Source: Budvicia diplopodorum
GTDB lineage: Bacteria; Pseudomonadota; Gammaproteobacteria; Enterobacterales; Enterobacteriaceae
Direction of reading: 5' to 3'
DNA length: 64,000 nt
Assembly (NCBI RefSeq): GCF_009800925.1
Contig: NZ_WOYF01000010.1
Coordinates: forward strand, 1 to 64,000
The notes under the pieces are model-generated. The model saw only the letters and a program-made list of their open reading frames with translations, ran no database searches and was not told the DNA's origin. Position 1 is the first letter of the stretch. Every line of letters begins with the position of its first letter. Positions 47,263 to 57,976 of the stretch are shown here, piece after piece. The position numbers were made by a program, and so were the translations under genes.

Positions 47263-47961
47263 ATGAGTAAAATATTGCTTGTTGATGACGATCGTGAAAT
47301 CACGTCATTATTAGAAGAATTGCTAGAGTTAGAAGGGTTTGACGTTATCGTTGCCTATGATGGTGAACAAGCAATAGGCATGATGGACGACAGCGTTGAC
47401 CTGCTTTTACTAGATATTATGATGCCAAAGAAAAATGGTATCGATACGTTAAAAGAACTACGCCAAAACTACCAAACGCCGGTCATTATGCTTACCGCTC
47501 GCGGCAGTGAACTGGATCGCGTATTGGGCCTTGAATTAGGCGCTGATGACTATCTGCCAAAACCGTTTAATGACCGTGAGCTCATCGCCCGTATTCGCGC
47601 AATATTAAGACGTTCAAACTGGAGCGAGCAGCAACAGGAGCCAGAAAATAATTCAGGCACGCTGCAGGTAGACAAACTACGTTTAAATCCGGGTCGGCAA
47701 GAAGCCAGTTTTGACGGCGTCACCTTAGACCTTACCGGCACAGAATTTACCTTGTTGTATCTGCTCGCTCAGCGCTTAGGCCAAGTTGTTTCTCGCGAGT
47801 ATTTAAGTCAGGAAGTGCTAGGTAAGCGATTAACCCCGTTTGACCGCGCTATTGATATGCATATCTCCAACCTAAGACGCAAACTCCCCGAGCGCCACGA
47901 TGGGCTACCTTGGTTTAAAACGCTGCGCGGACGCGGTTATTTGATGGTGACCGTGACATGA
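47263..47961 (+). CDS. cpxR: Envelope-stress response regulator CpxR
   Basis: A 232-residue OmpR-family regulator: receiver domain with acidic pocket VDDDRE, phospho-acceptor Asp51 (LLLLDIMMP), Thr and Lys of the switch (MLTARG, LPKPFNDREL), and a C-terminal winged helix with EFTLLYLLAQRLGQVVSREY. Start at ATG 47263 after GGAGG. The stop overlaps the start of cpxA. Confidence 0.98.
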   Translation: MSKILLVDDDREITSLLEELLELEGFDVIVAYDGEQAIGMMDDSVDLLLLDIMMPKKNGIDTLKELRQNYQTPVIMLTARGSELDRVLGLELGADDYLPKPFNDRELIARIRAILRRSNWSEQQQEPENNSGTLQVDKLRLNPGRQEASFDGVTLDLTGTEFTLLYLLAQRLGQVVSREYLSQEVLGKRLTPFDRAIDMHISNLRRKLPERHDGLPWFKTLRGRGYLMVTVT

Positions 47962-49337
47962 TGACCCTTAATAGCCTGACAACCCGCATTTTTGCGATTT
48001 TCTGGCTAACATTAACGCTAGTGTTAATGGTGGTATTAATGGTACCTAAGCTGGATTCCCGCCAGTTGGCACCCGCACTTGATAACGAACGCCGCCAAGG
48101 CACCATGCTAGAACAGCACGTTGAAGCTGAACTGGCTAGCACACCGAATAACGATCTTATGTGGTGGCGCAGGCTACTGCAAACAATTGAAAAATGGTCC
48201 CCTCCCGGCCAACGCATGCTGCTAGTCACCAGTGAAGGCCGGATTGTTGGCGTACTCAAACGCAACGAAATGCAGATGGTCCGTAACTTCATTGGTCAGG
48301 CGGATAACGCCGATTTTCCGATGAAAAAGAAATATGGCTTACTCGAAATGTTGGGGCCTTTTTCCGTCCGTGACAGAGAGGAACATTACCAACTCTATTT
48401 AATGCGCCCGGCAAACAGCCCTCAGTCTGATTTTATTAATCTGCTGTTTGACCGCCCCCTACTGATGCTGGCCGTTACGATGGTTATCAGTATTCCACTA
48501 CTACTCTGGCTGGCATGGAGTCTGGCAAAACCGGCGCGTAAGCTCAAACAGGCGGCCGATGAAGTTGCCCGGGGAAACCTAAAAGAGTCACCGGAGCTGG
48601 AGTCCGGCCCGCTAGAATTCCGCGCCGCAGGTGCCAGCTTTAACCAAATGGTCAACGGGCTTGATCGAATGGTTAAAGCTCAGCAACGGTTAATCTCCGA
48701 TATATCTCATGAACTACGAACGCCATTAACTCGGTTACAGTTAGCTACAGCCTTAATGCGTCGTCGTCATGGTGAATTCAAAGAGTTAGCACGGATAGAA
48801 ACCGAAGCACAGCGTCTGGATAGCATGATCAACCATCTTCTGGCACTTTCACGCAATCAATACAAAAGTGAAATTTCCCGGGAACGCCTGCTAGCCAATG
48901 AACTCTGGGCCGATGTGTTAGACAACGCTAAATTCGAAGCGGAGCATACGGACAAGAAACTTGAAATCGCCATACCGCCCGGTCCATGGCCAATCTTTGG
49001 TAATCGGCTGGCTTTAGATAGTGCGCTAGAAAACGTTATTCGTAACGCATTTCGTTACTCTCACAACCATATTGTTGTTACTTTTAGCAGTGACGAACAG
49101 AGCATGGAAATTCACGTCGATGATGATGGTCCGGGTGTAGCAGAAGAAGATTATGAGCAAATATTTAGACCGTTTTACCGGACCGATGAAGCAAGAGATC
49201 GTAACTCCGGAGGCTCAGGCCTAGGGCTGGCTATCGTTGAGTCGGCAATTAGCCAGCACGGAGGTTGGGCTAAGGCCGGTAAAAGCCCGCTAGGTGGGTT
49301 ACGCTTAACTATTTGGCTCCCGCTTTATTTCCGCTAG
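47958..49337 (+). CDS. cpxA: Envelope-stress sensor kinase CpxA
   Basis: A 459-residue sensor histidine kinase: helix 1 at about 9-28, periplasmic sensor domain, helix 2 at about 168-190, HAMP, DHp domain with the phospho-acceptor His in SDISHELRTPLTRLQ, and the ATPase with N box (ENVIRNAFRY), DDDGPGV, and GGSGLGLAIVE. The ATGATG start overlaps the cpxR stop, indicating translational coupling. Confidence 0.97.
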   Translation: MMTLNSLTTRIFAIFWLTLTLVLMVVLMVPKLDSRQLAPALDNERRQGTMLEQHVEAELASTPNNDLMWWRRLLQTIEKWSPPGQRMLLVTSEGRIVGVLKRNEMQMVRNFIGQADNADFPMKKKYGLLEMLGPFSVRDREEHYQLYLMRPANSPQSDFINLLFDRPLLMLAVTMVISIPLLLWLAWSLAKPARKLKQAADEVARGNLKESPELESGPLEFRAAGASFNQMVNGLDRMVKAQQRLISDISHELRTPLTRLQLATALMRRRHGEFKELARIETEAQRLDSMINHLLALSRNQYKSEISRERLLANELWADVLDNAKFEAEHTDKKLEIAIPPGPWPIFGNRLALDSALENVIRNAFRYSHNHIVVTFSSDEQSMEIHVDDDGPGVAEEDYEQIFRPFYRTDEARDRNSGGSGLGLAIVESAISQHGGWAKAGKSPLGGLRLTIWLPLYFR

Positions 49338-49389
49338 TTCTAGCTAAGCTTAATTTCTGTTATTCTGCGCCTCTCTAATCGGGGGGCGC

Positions 49390-49863
49390 ATGTTAAATAT
49401 CGTTTTATTCGAACCAGAAATACCACCAAATACCGGCAATATTATTCGTCTATGCGCGAATACCGGCTTCCAACTGCATCTGATAGAACCCTTGGGCTTT
49501 ACGTGGGATGACAAACGCCTTCGCCGTGCCGGGCTTGATTACCACGAGTTTACGTCTATTGAGCGCCACAAAAACTATCAGGCGTTTATCCTCAATAAGA
49601 ATCCCGGCCGCCTTTTCGCACTAACAACCAAAGGAACTCCGGCGCATAGCGCAGTGTCTTATCAGGCGGGAGATTATTTGGTTTTTGGCCCGGAAACTCG
49701 TGGACTGCCGATGGAAATTCTGGATAGTTTACCTAAAGAGCAAAAAATCAGGATCCCTATGCAGCCAGACAGCCGCAGCATGAATTTATCTAATGCCGTT
49801 TCGGTCGTGGTATATGAAGCGTGGAGACAGTTAGGCTATCAGGGAGCGCTGCATAAAGAATAG
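49390..49863 (+). CDS. trmL: tRNA (cytidine(34)-2'-O)-methyltransferase TrmL
   Basis: A 157-residue SPOUT-family enzyme, same length as E. coli TrmL (YibK), which 2'-O-methylates the wobble nucleotide of two tRNA-Leu species. Knot motifs: [28 protein letters not shown] and [19 protein letters not shown]. In E. coli it lies next to cysE as here, but the cpxA neighbour is different. Confidence 0.97.
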   Translation: MLNIVLFEPEIPPNTGNIIRLCANTGFQLHLIEPLGFTWDDKRLRRAGLDYHEFTSIERHKNYQAFILNKNPGRLFALTTKGTPAHSAVSYQAGDYLVFGPETRGLPMEILDSLPKEQKIRIPMQPDSRSMNLSNAVSVVVYEAWRQLGYQGALHKE

Positions 49864-49891
49864 CCAATAACGATGAGTATCAACACTTTAT

Positions 49892-50710
49892 TTAAGCGTC
49901 ATTATCAATGCTGGCATCGCCTTTTAGTCCGTTAAAACTCTGGTCCATCTCCATCGATGGCATATCGCAGCCAGACTGCCCAACAATACGGGCAGGAACG
50001 CCAGCGACCGTAGTATGAGGCGGAACTTCTTGCAAAACCACAGAGCCAGCACCAATTTTAGCTCCCCGGCCAACCTCAATGTTGCCCAGAATTTTAGCAC
50101 CAGCACCAATCATAACGCCTTCGCGGATCTTAGGATGGCGATCGCCGCCTTCTTTACCCGTACCGCCTAGCGTCACCGACTGTAGAATAGAAACATCGTT
50201 ATCAACAACGGCGGTTTCACCAATGACAATACCGGTAGCGTGGTCAAGCATAATGCCACAACCGATCCGGGCTGCCGGGTGAATATCGACCCCAAACACG
50301 ACAGAAACCTGATTCTGCAGATAGAGCGCTAATGCTTTACGATCCTGCTGCCATAGCCAGTGACCAACCCGATACGCCTGCAAAGCGTGAAAACCTTTCA
50401 GATAGAGTAGAGGAGTCGAGTATTTATCAACGGCCGGATCGCGCTGACGGACGGCTAAAATATCCCGAGCCGCAAATTCAATCATACCGCTGTCGGACTG
50501 AAAAGCCGCTTCAATAATCTCTCTCACGGAAATGGCCGGCATCGTGGCGCTCGCCAGCTTATTAGCCAGAATATAGCTCAATGAGTTGCCCAAGAATTCA
50601 TGATTCAAAAGCGTCGAATGGAAAAAGCTGGCAAGTATCGGTTCACATTCAACCAATTTACGTGCCTCAACTTTAATTTCACTCCAGACCTGCGCTGACT
50701 CTAATAACAT
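49892..50710 (-). CDS. cysE: Serine O-acetyltransferase
   Basis: A 272-residue first enzyme of cysteine synthesis (serine + acetyl-CoA to O-acetylserine). N-terminal helical domain, then a left-handed beta-helix of hexapeptide repeats with DIHPAARIGCGIMLDHATGI (catalytic Asp/His) and GGTGKEGGDRHPKI. It follows gpsA with a 56-bp gap in the E. coli order secB-gpsA-cysE. Confidence 0.97.
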   Translation of the reverse strand: MLLESAQVWSEIKVEARKLVECEPILASFFHSTLLNHEFLGNSLSYILANKLASATMPAISVREIIEAAFQSDSGMIEFAARDILAVRQRDPAVDKYSTPLLYLKGFHALQAYRVGHWLWQQDRKALALYLQNQVSVVFGVDIHPAARIGCGIMLDHATGIVIGETAVVDNDVSILQSVTLGGTGKEGGDRHPKIREGVMIGAGAKILGNIEVGRGAKIGAGSVVLQEVPPHTTVAGVPARIVGQSGCDMPSMEMDQSFNGLKGDASIDNDA

Positions 50711-50766
50711 TCCCGGCCCCTGCTTACACCACTGAGATGGATAAAATAAAACTGGTACTGAATAGA

Positions 50767-51780
50767 TTAACTGACTGGTTTTTCGTCTTTACTGGTACGA
50801 CTGAGTAACGCAATTGCGGCTTCTCTTGCGTCTTTACCGGCATAGAGTACCTGATAGATTTGTTCTGTAATTGGCATTTCTACGCCACAGCGTTGAGATA
50901 ATATCCAGACTTCTTTTGTATTCCGGTATCCTTCAACAACCTGACCAATAAGCTTTTGGGCTTCATCTACGCTTTTACCTTCACCCAGCATAATACCAAA
51001 ACGACGGTTACGGGATTGATTGTCGGTACATGTCAGCACTAAATCACCTAGCCCTGCCATACCCATAAAAGTCGCTGGCTCGGCGCCGAGCGCTGCCCCC
51101 AAACGGCTCATTTCAGCCAAACCTCGGGTTATTAACGCCGTACGGGCATTCGCACCAAAGCCAATTCCGTCTGACATTCCTGCTCCGATGGCAATCACGT
51201 TTTTCACCGCACCACCGAGCTGTACGCCGATAAAATCAGGATTACTGTAAACCCTAAAGCTTTTGCCACAGTGTAAAAGCTTTTGTAAGTCATCGGTAAA
51301 TTGGGGATCGGATGAAGAGACAGCAATTGCCGTCGGCAAACCGGCAGCTAATTCTTTAGCAAAGGTTGGACCAGATATCACCGCTAGCGGAATCTTATCT
51401 CCCAACGCTTCTCTGGCGACTTCCTGCAGCAAACGGCCAGTATCAGCCTCTAATCCTTTTGTTGCCCAAACGATACGAGCATCAGGCTGTAAATAGGGTT
51501 TAATCTGGCGAAGAACATCACCAAAAACGTGACTTGGTACCACCACCAGAATATCTCTGCTGGCATTTACCGCATGCTTGAGATCGGACTGAAGCTGTAG
51601 ATTGTCGGGAAAGATGACGTCGGGAAGAAATGCCTGATTATTTCTTTCTTTTTGTAGCATATCGATATGCTTGGGATCGTGCCCCCACAACATAACAGAA
51701 TGGCCATTACGTGCTAACGTAATGGCTAATGCGGTGCCGTATGAACCGGCACCGATCACAGTCATATCGACCTGTTTCAT
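50767..51780 (-). CDS. gpsA: Glycerol-3-phosphate dehydrogenase (NAD(P)+)
   Basis: A 337-residue cytoplasmic enzyme making glycerol-3-phosphate for phospholipids. N-terminal Rossmann motif [20 protein letters not shown]; catalytic region [20 protein letters not shown] with Lys; [20 protein letters not shown]. The ATG overlaps the secB stop by one base (TAATG). Confidence 0.97.
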   Translation of the reverse strand: MKQVDMTVIGAGSYGTALAITLARNGHSVMLWGHDPKHIDMLQKERNNQAFLPDVIFPDNLQLQSDLKHAVNASRDILVVVPSHVFGDVLRQIKPYLQPDARIVWATKGLEADTGRLLQEVAREALGDKIPLAVISGPTFAKELAAGLPTAIAVSSSDPQFTDDLQKLLHCGKSFRVYSNPDFIGVQLGGAVKNVIAIGAGMSDGIGFGANARTALITRGLAEMSRLGAALGAEPATFMGMAGLGDLVLTCTDNQSRNRRFGIMLGEGKSVDEAQKLIGQVVEGYRNTKEVWILSQRCGVEMPITEQIYQVLYAGKDAREAAIALLSRTSKDEKPVS

Positions 51781-52256
51781 TACGCGTCCTGACGCGGTGC
51801 TACTGCACCTTGCTCGGCCTCAGCCTGCTGTTGTAAGTAGTTCATAAACAGCGCATCAAAATTAACCGGAGCCAAATTTAATTGAGGGAAGGTACCGCGA
51901 GAAACCAGACTGGCAATACATTCACGAGCATAAGGGAACAAAATGTTCGGGCAATAAGCGCCTAAACAATGGGCCATTTGTGAAGCATCAAGGCCAGAAA
52001 CGTTGAAGATACCGGCCTGCTGAACTTCACACAAAAATGCGGTGTCTTCACCCAGTGCCGAAGTTACCGTGACACGAAGGACAACTTCAAATACGCCATC
52101 AGCCAGTTGATTAGATGCCGTATCTAGATCCAGCTTAACCTCTGGCTCCCACTCTTTTTGGAAAATTTGTGGTGCGCCTGGAGCTTCAAAAGAAACGTCT
52201 TTAGTATAAATACGCTGGATTTGAAAAGCCATTTCTGGGCTAATTTGTTCTGACAT
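51780..52256 (-). CDS. secB: Protein-export chaperone SecB
   Basis: A 158-residue acidic chaperone (tetramer) delivering preproteins to SecA. Typical start [20 protein letters not shown], then [20 protein letters not shown] and [20 protein letters not shown]. In E. coli grxC lies between yibN and secB; here only 114 bp separate them, so grxC is missing from this place. Confidence 0.97.
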   Translation of the reverse strand: MSEQISPEMAFQIQRIYTKDVSFEAPGAPQIFQKEWEPEVKLDLDTASNQLADGVFEVVLRVTVTSALGEDTAFLCEVQQAGIFNVSGLDASQMAHCLGAYCPNILFPYARECIASLVSRGTFPQLNLAPVNFDALFMNYLQQQAEAEQGAVAPRQDA

Positions 52257-52370
52257 ATGAATATTACCTTGTAAGTTAAATGTCCTTTTAATGTCACAAT
52301 AAAGGGCTAGCCTTTAAGCAACAACGGAATGTCTTAGGAAGTAAGCGCGAGGCGCCATCTTCACCAGTGT

Positions 52371-52805
52371 TTATTTACCACGCACTAACGGTAGGTTATC
52401 CGCAGCCCAGCCTGATAAACCGTTTTTCAAGATATAAACCTGCGCGAAACCTTCTTTAGTTAACGTATCAGCCGATGCTCTTGACGACGTTCCGTTCGCG
52501 CAAAGCACTATCACCGGACGCTCTTTATGCTTATCCAAAACGGCAAGCGTGCCATTTTTGATATCCGTCGGCGTTAAATTAATAGCGCCAACAATGTGCC
52601 CTTTACGAAACTCATCAATTGTACGAGTATCGACAACTACAGCCTCTTCAGTATTAATAAGGCGAGTCACGTCTGAATTACTGACCTCCTTTACTTTTGA
52701 AAGTGAGGTCTTAAACGTCGTAAAAATTACGGCGACCAGTAACCCGACCCAACCAAAACTCAATATCGGGTGGCTACTAACAAATTGAATAGCTTGTTGC
52801 ATCAT
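52371..52805 (-). CDS. yibN: Rhodanese-like membrane-anchored protein YibN
   Basis: A 144-residue protein: N-terminal membrane helix (about 12-30), then a rhodanese domain with DEFRKGHIVGAINL and an active-site loop starting at Cys102 (VLCANGTSSRA). As I recall, E. coli YibN lacks the cysteine at this place, so this copy may be catalytically competent. The ending NLPLVRGK is shared with E. coli. Confidence 0.92.
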   Translation of the reverse strand: MMQQAIQFVSSHPILSFGWVGLLVAVIFTTFKTSLSKVKEVSNSDVTRLINTEEAVVVDTRTIDEFRKGHIVGAINLTPTDIKNGTLAVLDKHKERPVIVLCANGTSSRASADTLTKEGFAQVYILKNGLSGWAADNLPLVRGK

Positions 52806-53136
52806 GGAGGATAACGACTCTCGCAGTTTTAAGATTAACGATTAAGGTTATGAAGTATACCTGCGCACCGCGTCAAATACAGCCAAATATACCGACACTA
52901 ATGTAGAAAATACGGCACATCTCTAAAAATATTATCAACGGTCAGATCTACATATCTTGAAAATAGCAAAAACATGTACCAATGTCTGATTTTTACGCTT
53001 ATTTTTTTCTGGCTGTAGTAAAATTAGCTCACATAACGATGTCTATAGCACCAATCGTTACCTCCGATTTCTTAACGTGGTATAACAAGCTACGTGCTGT
53101 AAATTTTAATATGATGTTATTCAAGAGGTTATTGTG
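52806..53136. other. Divergent yibN-gpmI promoter region
   Basis: AT-rich, no gene or clear operator recognised. Confidence 0.4.
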
Positions 53137-54681
53137 ATGTCGACCGTAAAAAAACCAATAGTACTCGTTATTCTTGATGGTTATGGCCATCGTGAAGAGC
53201 AGCAAGACAACGCCATTGTTAATGCTAAAAAGCCCGTGATGGACGGACTATGGGAAAATCATCCACATACATTAATTGCCGCTTCAGGACTAGAAGTTGG
53301 TTTACCTGATGGCCAAATGGGTAACTCTGAGGTAGGTCACGTTAACCTTGGTGCTGGCCGTATTGTTTACCAAGACCTGACCCGTCTGGATAAAGAAATC
53401 AAAGATGGCGACTTTTTTACCAATGCCACATTAACTACCGCCGTTGATAAAACCGTTGAGGCTAATAAGGCCGTTCATATTATGGGCCTAATGTCCTGCG
53501 GTGGAGTACATAGCCATGAAGACCATATTTTAGCCATGATTGAAATGGCATCAAAGCGTGGTGCTAAAACGGTTTATCTGCACGCGTTTCTAGACGGTCG
53601 TGACACCCCACCCCGTAGTGCGGAGTCAACGCTGAAACGATTCACTGATTCATTCCAAAAATTAGGCACTGGCCGTATAGCCTCTGTGATTGGCCGTTAC
53701 TATGCAATGGACCGTGATAACCGATGGGATCGCGTACAATTAGCCTATGACTTAATGGTTGATGCTCAAGGTGAATTTACCGCCGATAATGCCGTTACTG
53801 CGCTACAGGCCGCTTATGCCCGTGATGAAAATGATGAATTCGTCAAACCGACCGTGATTCAGCAAGCCGGTGAAGCGTCTGCCGCCATGCAGGACGGCGA
53901 CACCCTAATTTTCATGAACTTCCGCGCTGACCGTGCCCGCCAGATTACCCGTACGTTTATTAATCCAGATTTTGACGGATTCAAACGTAACCGCGTAGTC
54001 AACTTCGGTGAGTTTGTGATGTTAACGGAATATGCTGCCGATATTAAAGCCTCATGCGCCTATCCTCCAGAATCACTCAACAACACCTTTGGCGAGTGGC
54101 TGATGAAGCATGACAAAACTCAGCTGCGCATTTCTGAAACAGAAAAATACGCGCATGTGACTTTCTTCTATAATGGTGGCGTTGAAGATCCATTCACCGG
54201 CGAAGAACGCATTCTGGTTAGTTCACCAAAGGTAGCAACCTACGACCTCCAGCCAGAAATGAGTTCCGCAGAGTTAACTGAAAAACTGGTTGGCGCCATT
54301 AAGAGCGGTAAGTACGACGCGATTATCTGTAACTATCCAAATGGTGATATGGTCGGGCACACTGGCGTTTATGATGCCGCGGTCAAGGCTGTTGAAACGT
54401 TAGATGCCTGCGTAGGCCAAGTAGTTAAAGCCGTTACGGAAGTCGGCGGCCAACTTCTGGTTACTGCCGATCATGGTAATGCGGAGCAAATGCGCGATCC
54501 GGCAACGGGTCAGGCTCATACGGCCCATACTAGCCTGCCCGTTCCGTTAATCTACGTTGGAAAACCGGCAAAAGTGGTTGAAGGTGGTAAACTGTCTGAC
54601 ATTGCTCCGACCATGCTTAGCTTAATGGGTATGGAAATTCCAACAGAGATGACTGGCAAGCCGCTTTTCATCGTGGAATAA
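53137..54681 (+). CDS. gpmI: 2,3-bisphosphoglycerate-independent phosphoglycerate mutase
   Basis: A 514-residue Mn-dependent glycolytic mutase of the alkaline phosphatase superfamily. Start [20 protein letters not shown] with the metal Asp, phospho-acceptor Ser64 in [20 protein letters not shown], and metal ligands in TADHGNAE and AHTAHT. ATG 53137 (a GTG just before is in frame) follows AAGAGG. The gpmI-envC-yibQ order is that of E. coli. Confidence 0.97.
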   Translation: MSTVKKPIVLVILDGYGHREEQQDNAIVNAKKPVMDGLWENHPHTLIAASGLEVGLPDGQMGNSEVGHVNLGAGRIVYQDLTRLDKEIKDGDFFTNATLTTAVDKTVEANKAVHIMGLMSCGGVHSHEDHILAMIEMASKRGAKTVYLHAFLDGRDTPPRSAESTLKRFTDSFQKLGTGRIASVIGRYYAMDRDNRWDRVQLAYDLMVDAQGEFTADNAVTALQAAYARDENDEFVKPTVIQQAGEASAAMQDGDTLIFMNFRADRARQITRTFINPDFDGFKRNRVVNFGEFVMLTEYAADIKASCAYPPESLNNTFGEWLMKHDKTQLRISETEKYAHVTFFYNGGVEDPFTGEERILVSSPKVATYDLQPEMSSAELTEKLVGAIKSGKYDAIICNYPNGDMVGHTGVYDAAVKAVETLDACVGQVVKAVTEVGGQLLVTADHGNAEQMRDPATGQAHTAHTSLPVPLIYVGKPAKVVEGGKLSDIAPTMLSLMGMEIPTEMTGKPLFIVE

Positions 54682-54741
54682 TTCTTTTCCATAAAGGAAA
54701 AGGCCTTATTTTACTATCCACAAACGATCAGGGGGTCAAGG

Positions 54742-56013
54742 GTGCGGATTGACAAACGATACAACGCACTATGCAAACGCCCTCTGCTCTCTGCGATTTA
54801 TGCCAGTGCGCTCTGCGCTGGCATATTATTGCCTCCGCAAACCGTACATGCTGAAGATAATGCACAGCAGCTTAATTCGGTATTACAAGATATTGCAGAA
54901 AAAGAAAAAAACGTTCAGCAGCAACAACAAAAACGGGACGCCCTGCAAACTCAGCTACAAGAACAAGAGAAGTCCATCGCACAGTCGAGCTTAACGCTGC
55001 GCAGTACTCAAGGCGAGCTTAGCGCTATCGGTGGTGAAATTGGCACATTGTCATCGAATATCAAGAAACTTCAAAAACAGCAAAACGTTCAACAAGACTA
55101 TCTGGCTAAACAGTTAAACGCCGCATTTCGCATGGGCAAAAACTCTGAGTTTCAGCTAATTCTTGAAGGGGAAGAAAGCCATCGTAGCGAACGAATTCTG
55201 GCCTACTACGGCTATCTCAATGAATCACGCCAAAAGTCCATCAACCAGTTGAAAGAGACTCAAACCGATCTGGCGCTGGAAAAAAATAAATTGCAGCAAA
55301 AGCAAAACCAGCAAAAAACGTTATTGAACCAGCAAAAATCAGAGCAGGAAAAACTGGAATTTGCTCGTCAGGCTCGTCAAAAAACGTTAGGTGAGCTCGA
55401 TGTGTCTATTCAGGCCGATCGCCAAAAGCTGACTGAGCTGAAGAAAAATGAATCACGCCTGAGAGATCAAATTGCAAAAGCTGAACGTGAAGCCAAAGCG
55501 CGGGCAGAAAGAGAACAAAAAGAGGCTGAAAGGGTAAGGGCTAAGCAACAACAGGCAGAGAAAAAGGGTTCTCCATACAAACCAACCGAAGATGAGCGAG
55601 CCTTAATGGCGCGCACCGGCGGTCTAGGCCGGCCAGATGGTCAGGCGCTATGGCCAGTAAAAGGTCCGGTAAGCCACCGCTTTGGTGAAGCATTACAAGG
55701 GGAGCTGCGCTGGAAAGGCATGGTCATTAACGCCCCCGAAGGCAGCGAAGTCAGGGCAATTGCCGATGGTCGCGTATTACTGGCTGACTGGCTGCAAGGC
55801 TATGGTTTGGTTGTTGTTATTGAACACGGTAAAAGCGATATGAGCCTATATGGCTACAACCAAAGCGCTCTCGTCAACGTCGGCGCACAGGTTAAGGCTG
55901 GCCAACCTATCGCGTTAGTGGGCACCAGCGGTGGCCAAGGTGAACCCTCTTTGTACTTTGAAATTCGTCGGCAAGGTCAGGCCGTTAACCCACAGCCATG
56001 GCTGGGTAAATGA
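54742..56013 (+). CDS. envC: Murein hydrolase activator EnvC
   Basis: A 423-residue periplasmic protein: signal peptide (ending TVHA), long Gln-rich coiled coil (about 40-265) that binds FtsEX, and a C-terminal LytM domain (about 300-420) that activates amidases AmiA/AmiB at the septum. The LytM catalytic metal ligands are missing (SHRFGEALQGELRWKGMV), as in E. coli EnvC. Start is GTG 54742 after GGGGGTCAAGG. The last four bases overlap yibQ. Confidence 0.95.
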   Translation: MRIDKRYNALCKRPLLSAIYASALCAGILLPPQTVHAEDNAQQLNSVLQDIAEKEKNVQQQQQKRDALQTQLQEQEKSIAQSSLTLRSTQGELSAIGGEIGTLSSNIKKLQKQQNVQQDYLAKQLNAAFRMGKNSEFQLILEGEESHRSERILAYYGYLNESRQKSINQLKETQTDLALEKNKLQQKQNQQKTLLNQQKSEQEKLEFARQARQKTLGELDVSIQADRQKLTELKKNESRLRDQIAKAEREAKARAEREQKEAERVRAKQQQAEKKGSPYKPTEDERALMARTGGLGRPDGQALWPVKGPVSHRFGEALQGELRWKGMVINAPEGSEVRAIADGRVLLADWLQGYGLVVVIEHGKSDMSLYGYNQSALVNVGAQVKAGQPIALVGTSGGQGEPSLYFEIRRQGQAVNPQPWLGK

Positions 56014-56981
56014 GAATGACCAGAATCGGGATAGGTATCACTCTACTGTTAGCAACGCTTAACGTAAGCGTATTCGCGGCGCCCGCTAGGCTCGCCATTG
56101 TTATTGATGACTTTGGCTACCGCAGGCAGAACGAAGAGCAAATTTTACAGCTGCCCGCAGCCGTTTCAGTGGCCATTTTACCCAATGCGCCGCTGACCAA
56201 GGAAATGGCCGATAAGGCCTACCAGAAAGGGCATGAAATTCTGATTCATATGCCAATGGAACCCATCAGTAAACAGCCATTGGAACGAGATACCCTTCGC
56301 CCAACGATGGGTAAAGAAGAAATTCAGCGGATTATTGCGCAGGCCATTCATAATGTTCCTCATGCAAAAGGTATGAATAACCACATGGGAAGCTCAATGA
56401 CCTCCGATCTTGCCGCCATGCAGCGAGTGATGGGGGCGCTCAACCATTACCAACTTTATTTTCTTGATAGTATGACCATTGGCGCTAGCAAATCTACACA
56501 GGCAGCTGAAGGCACAAGCGTTCGGGTGGTTAAACGAAAAGTTTTTCTTGATGACGAGCAAAGCGATGCCGCGGTATTGAAACAGCTTAATCTTGCTATC
56601 AGAATGGCTCAAAAAAATGGCTCCGCCATCGCAATTGGTCACCCACATCCGAGCACGGTTAGAGTGCTTCAAAATAATCTGCATCAATTACCGGCTGACG
56701 TTGTGCTAGTTCCCGTCAGCGCCTTATTATCCAAATCAATAACGCCCGTAGTGACAGAGCCGCCACATCACAATAGTGAAAAAAAGCTGCCTGAGCTCAC
56801 GCTGGCCCAGCGTTGCCCGGCGCCAGAATCAATTGATAAGATAAACCCCCAACTCGCCTACCAAACCGTTAAAAATACGGTAGGACCATCACCTTTAACG
56901 CTGTCACTGTACTCCTACTTAAGCTATTGCAGCGTTTCCTACCACAATGCTTCGTCGATAAAAGCGATGGTAAAAGAGTAA
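56010..56981 (+). CDS. yibQ: Divergent polysaccharide deacetylase family protein YibQ
   Basis: A 323-residue exported protein: signal peptide (ending VFAA), then a NodB-like barrel (LAIVIDDFGYRRQNEE, HEILIHMPMEPIS, GMNNHMGSSMTSD, AIAIGHPHPSTV). It is translationally coupled to envC (ATGA overlap). The activity in enterobacteria is not established. The tail after about residue 245 is longer and unconserved as far as I can tell. Confidence 0.92.
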   Translation: MRMTRIGIGITLLLATLNVSVFAAPARLAIVIDDFGYRRQNEEQILQLPAAVSVAILPNAPLTKEMADKAYQKGHEILIHMPMEPISKQPLERDTLRPTMGKEEIQRIIAQAIHNVPHAKGMNNHMGSSMTSDLAAMQRVMGALNHYQLYFLDSMTIGASKSTQAAEGTSVRVVKRKVFLDDEQSDAAVLKQLNLAIRMAQKNGSAIAIGHPHPSTVRVLQNNLHQLPADVVLVPVSALLSKSITPVVTEPPHHNSEKKLPELTLAQRCPAPESIDKINPQLAYQTVKNTVGPSPLTLSLYSYLSYCSVSYHNASSIKAMVKE

Positions 56982-57079
56982 AATATTACTCATAGTTATA
57001 GCCAATCAGGCATGCTTAATTGAACAAAAATCATGTCTACGTTACTATTCGCTCCTCTCAGTTCAATGGTGGTTAGGCT

Positions 57080-57841
57080 ATGTTTTCCTTATCTGTATGC
57101 GTTTTGACGTTTAACTCTGCGCGACTGTTAAAAGATGTACTATCACCATTAACAGCCATTGCTGATGAACTGATCGTTGTCGATTCAGGAAGCAGCGATG
57201 ACACACTGGCCATATGTGAAGCGTTCGGTATCAAACCAACCTACCGGGCTTACACCACGCACGGCGAACAAATGAATTTTGCTATCTCACTGACAAGTAA
57301 TCAGTGGGTACTGTGCATGGACAGCGATGAAATCATTGACCAGAAAACGGTAGATGAGATAAAAAAAATTAAATCCGGGGCGACGCCAGAAACAGACATG
57401 GCCTTTCGGATCTCACGCCACTGGTTTGTATTAGGTCAGGAAGTTCATAATATTTATCCCGTTACTTCACCAGATTATCCGGTTCGATTATTCAACAAAG
57501 AAAGCGTAATGTTTAACAGCCGTCCGGTCGACGATGCCGCCGAAGGTTATAAAAATACCGCCGTTATTTCCGGATTTGTTAAACACGATACTTTTTTCTC
57601 AATCCATGAAGTGTTTAATAAGCTCAACGGCTATACCACCCGGCTAGTAAAATATAAGAAGGTAACGCCATCGCTTGCCCGAGGATTTTTCAGCGCATTC
57701 GGTTCTTTCTGGAAATGGTACGTTTTCAAAAAGGGCTGGAAAGACGGAAAAGTAGGCGTAATTACCGGAACCTATGCCGTTGCCTATAGCTTTATGAAAT
57801 ACCTGAAAGCTTGGTATCAACATGATGGTAAAGGTAAATAG
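57080..57841 (+). CDS. LPS-core glycosyltransferase, GT2 (WaaE/LgtF-like)
   Basis: A 253-residue cytoplasmic family-2 transferase: LSVCVLTFNSARLLKDVLSP, DELIVVDSGSSDDTLAICEA, and the DxD-type CMDSDEI. WaaE/KdtX-type enzymes add glucose to heptose I of the inner core; this placement before hldD-waaF-waaC fits, but the acceptor is inferred. Confidence 0.75.
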   Translation: MFSLSVCVLTFNSARLLKDVLSPLTAIADELIVVDSGSSDDTLAICEAFGIKPTYRAYTTHGEQMNFAISLTSNQWVLCMDSDEIIDQKTVDEIKKIKSGATPETDMAFRISRHWFVLGQEVHNIYPVTSPDYPVRLFNKESVMFNSRPVDDAAEGYKNTAVISGFVKHDTFFSIHEVFNKLNGYTTRLVKYKKVTPSLARGFFSAFGSFWKWYVFKKGWKDGKVGVITGTYAVAYSFMKYLKAWYQHDGKGK

Positions 57842-57976
57842 TTGGCTAACGCCCGTAACAATTAATGAAAAATCTCATATTCACACGGCCCGATTTAGAA
57901 TATGAGTAGCCGTACATGAAGGTGTGGCCACAGGCTACATCAGACAAATATTTATATCAGAATAGATGGTGAGAGC

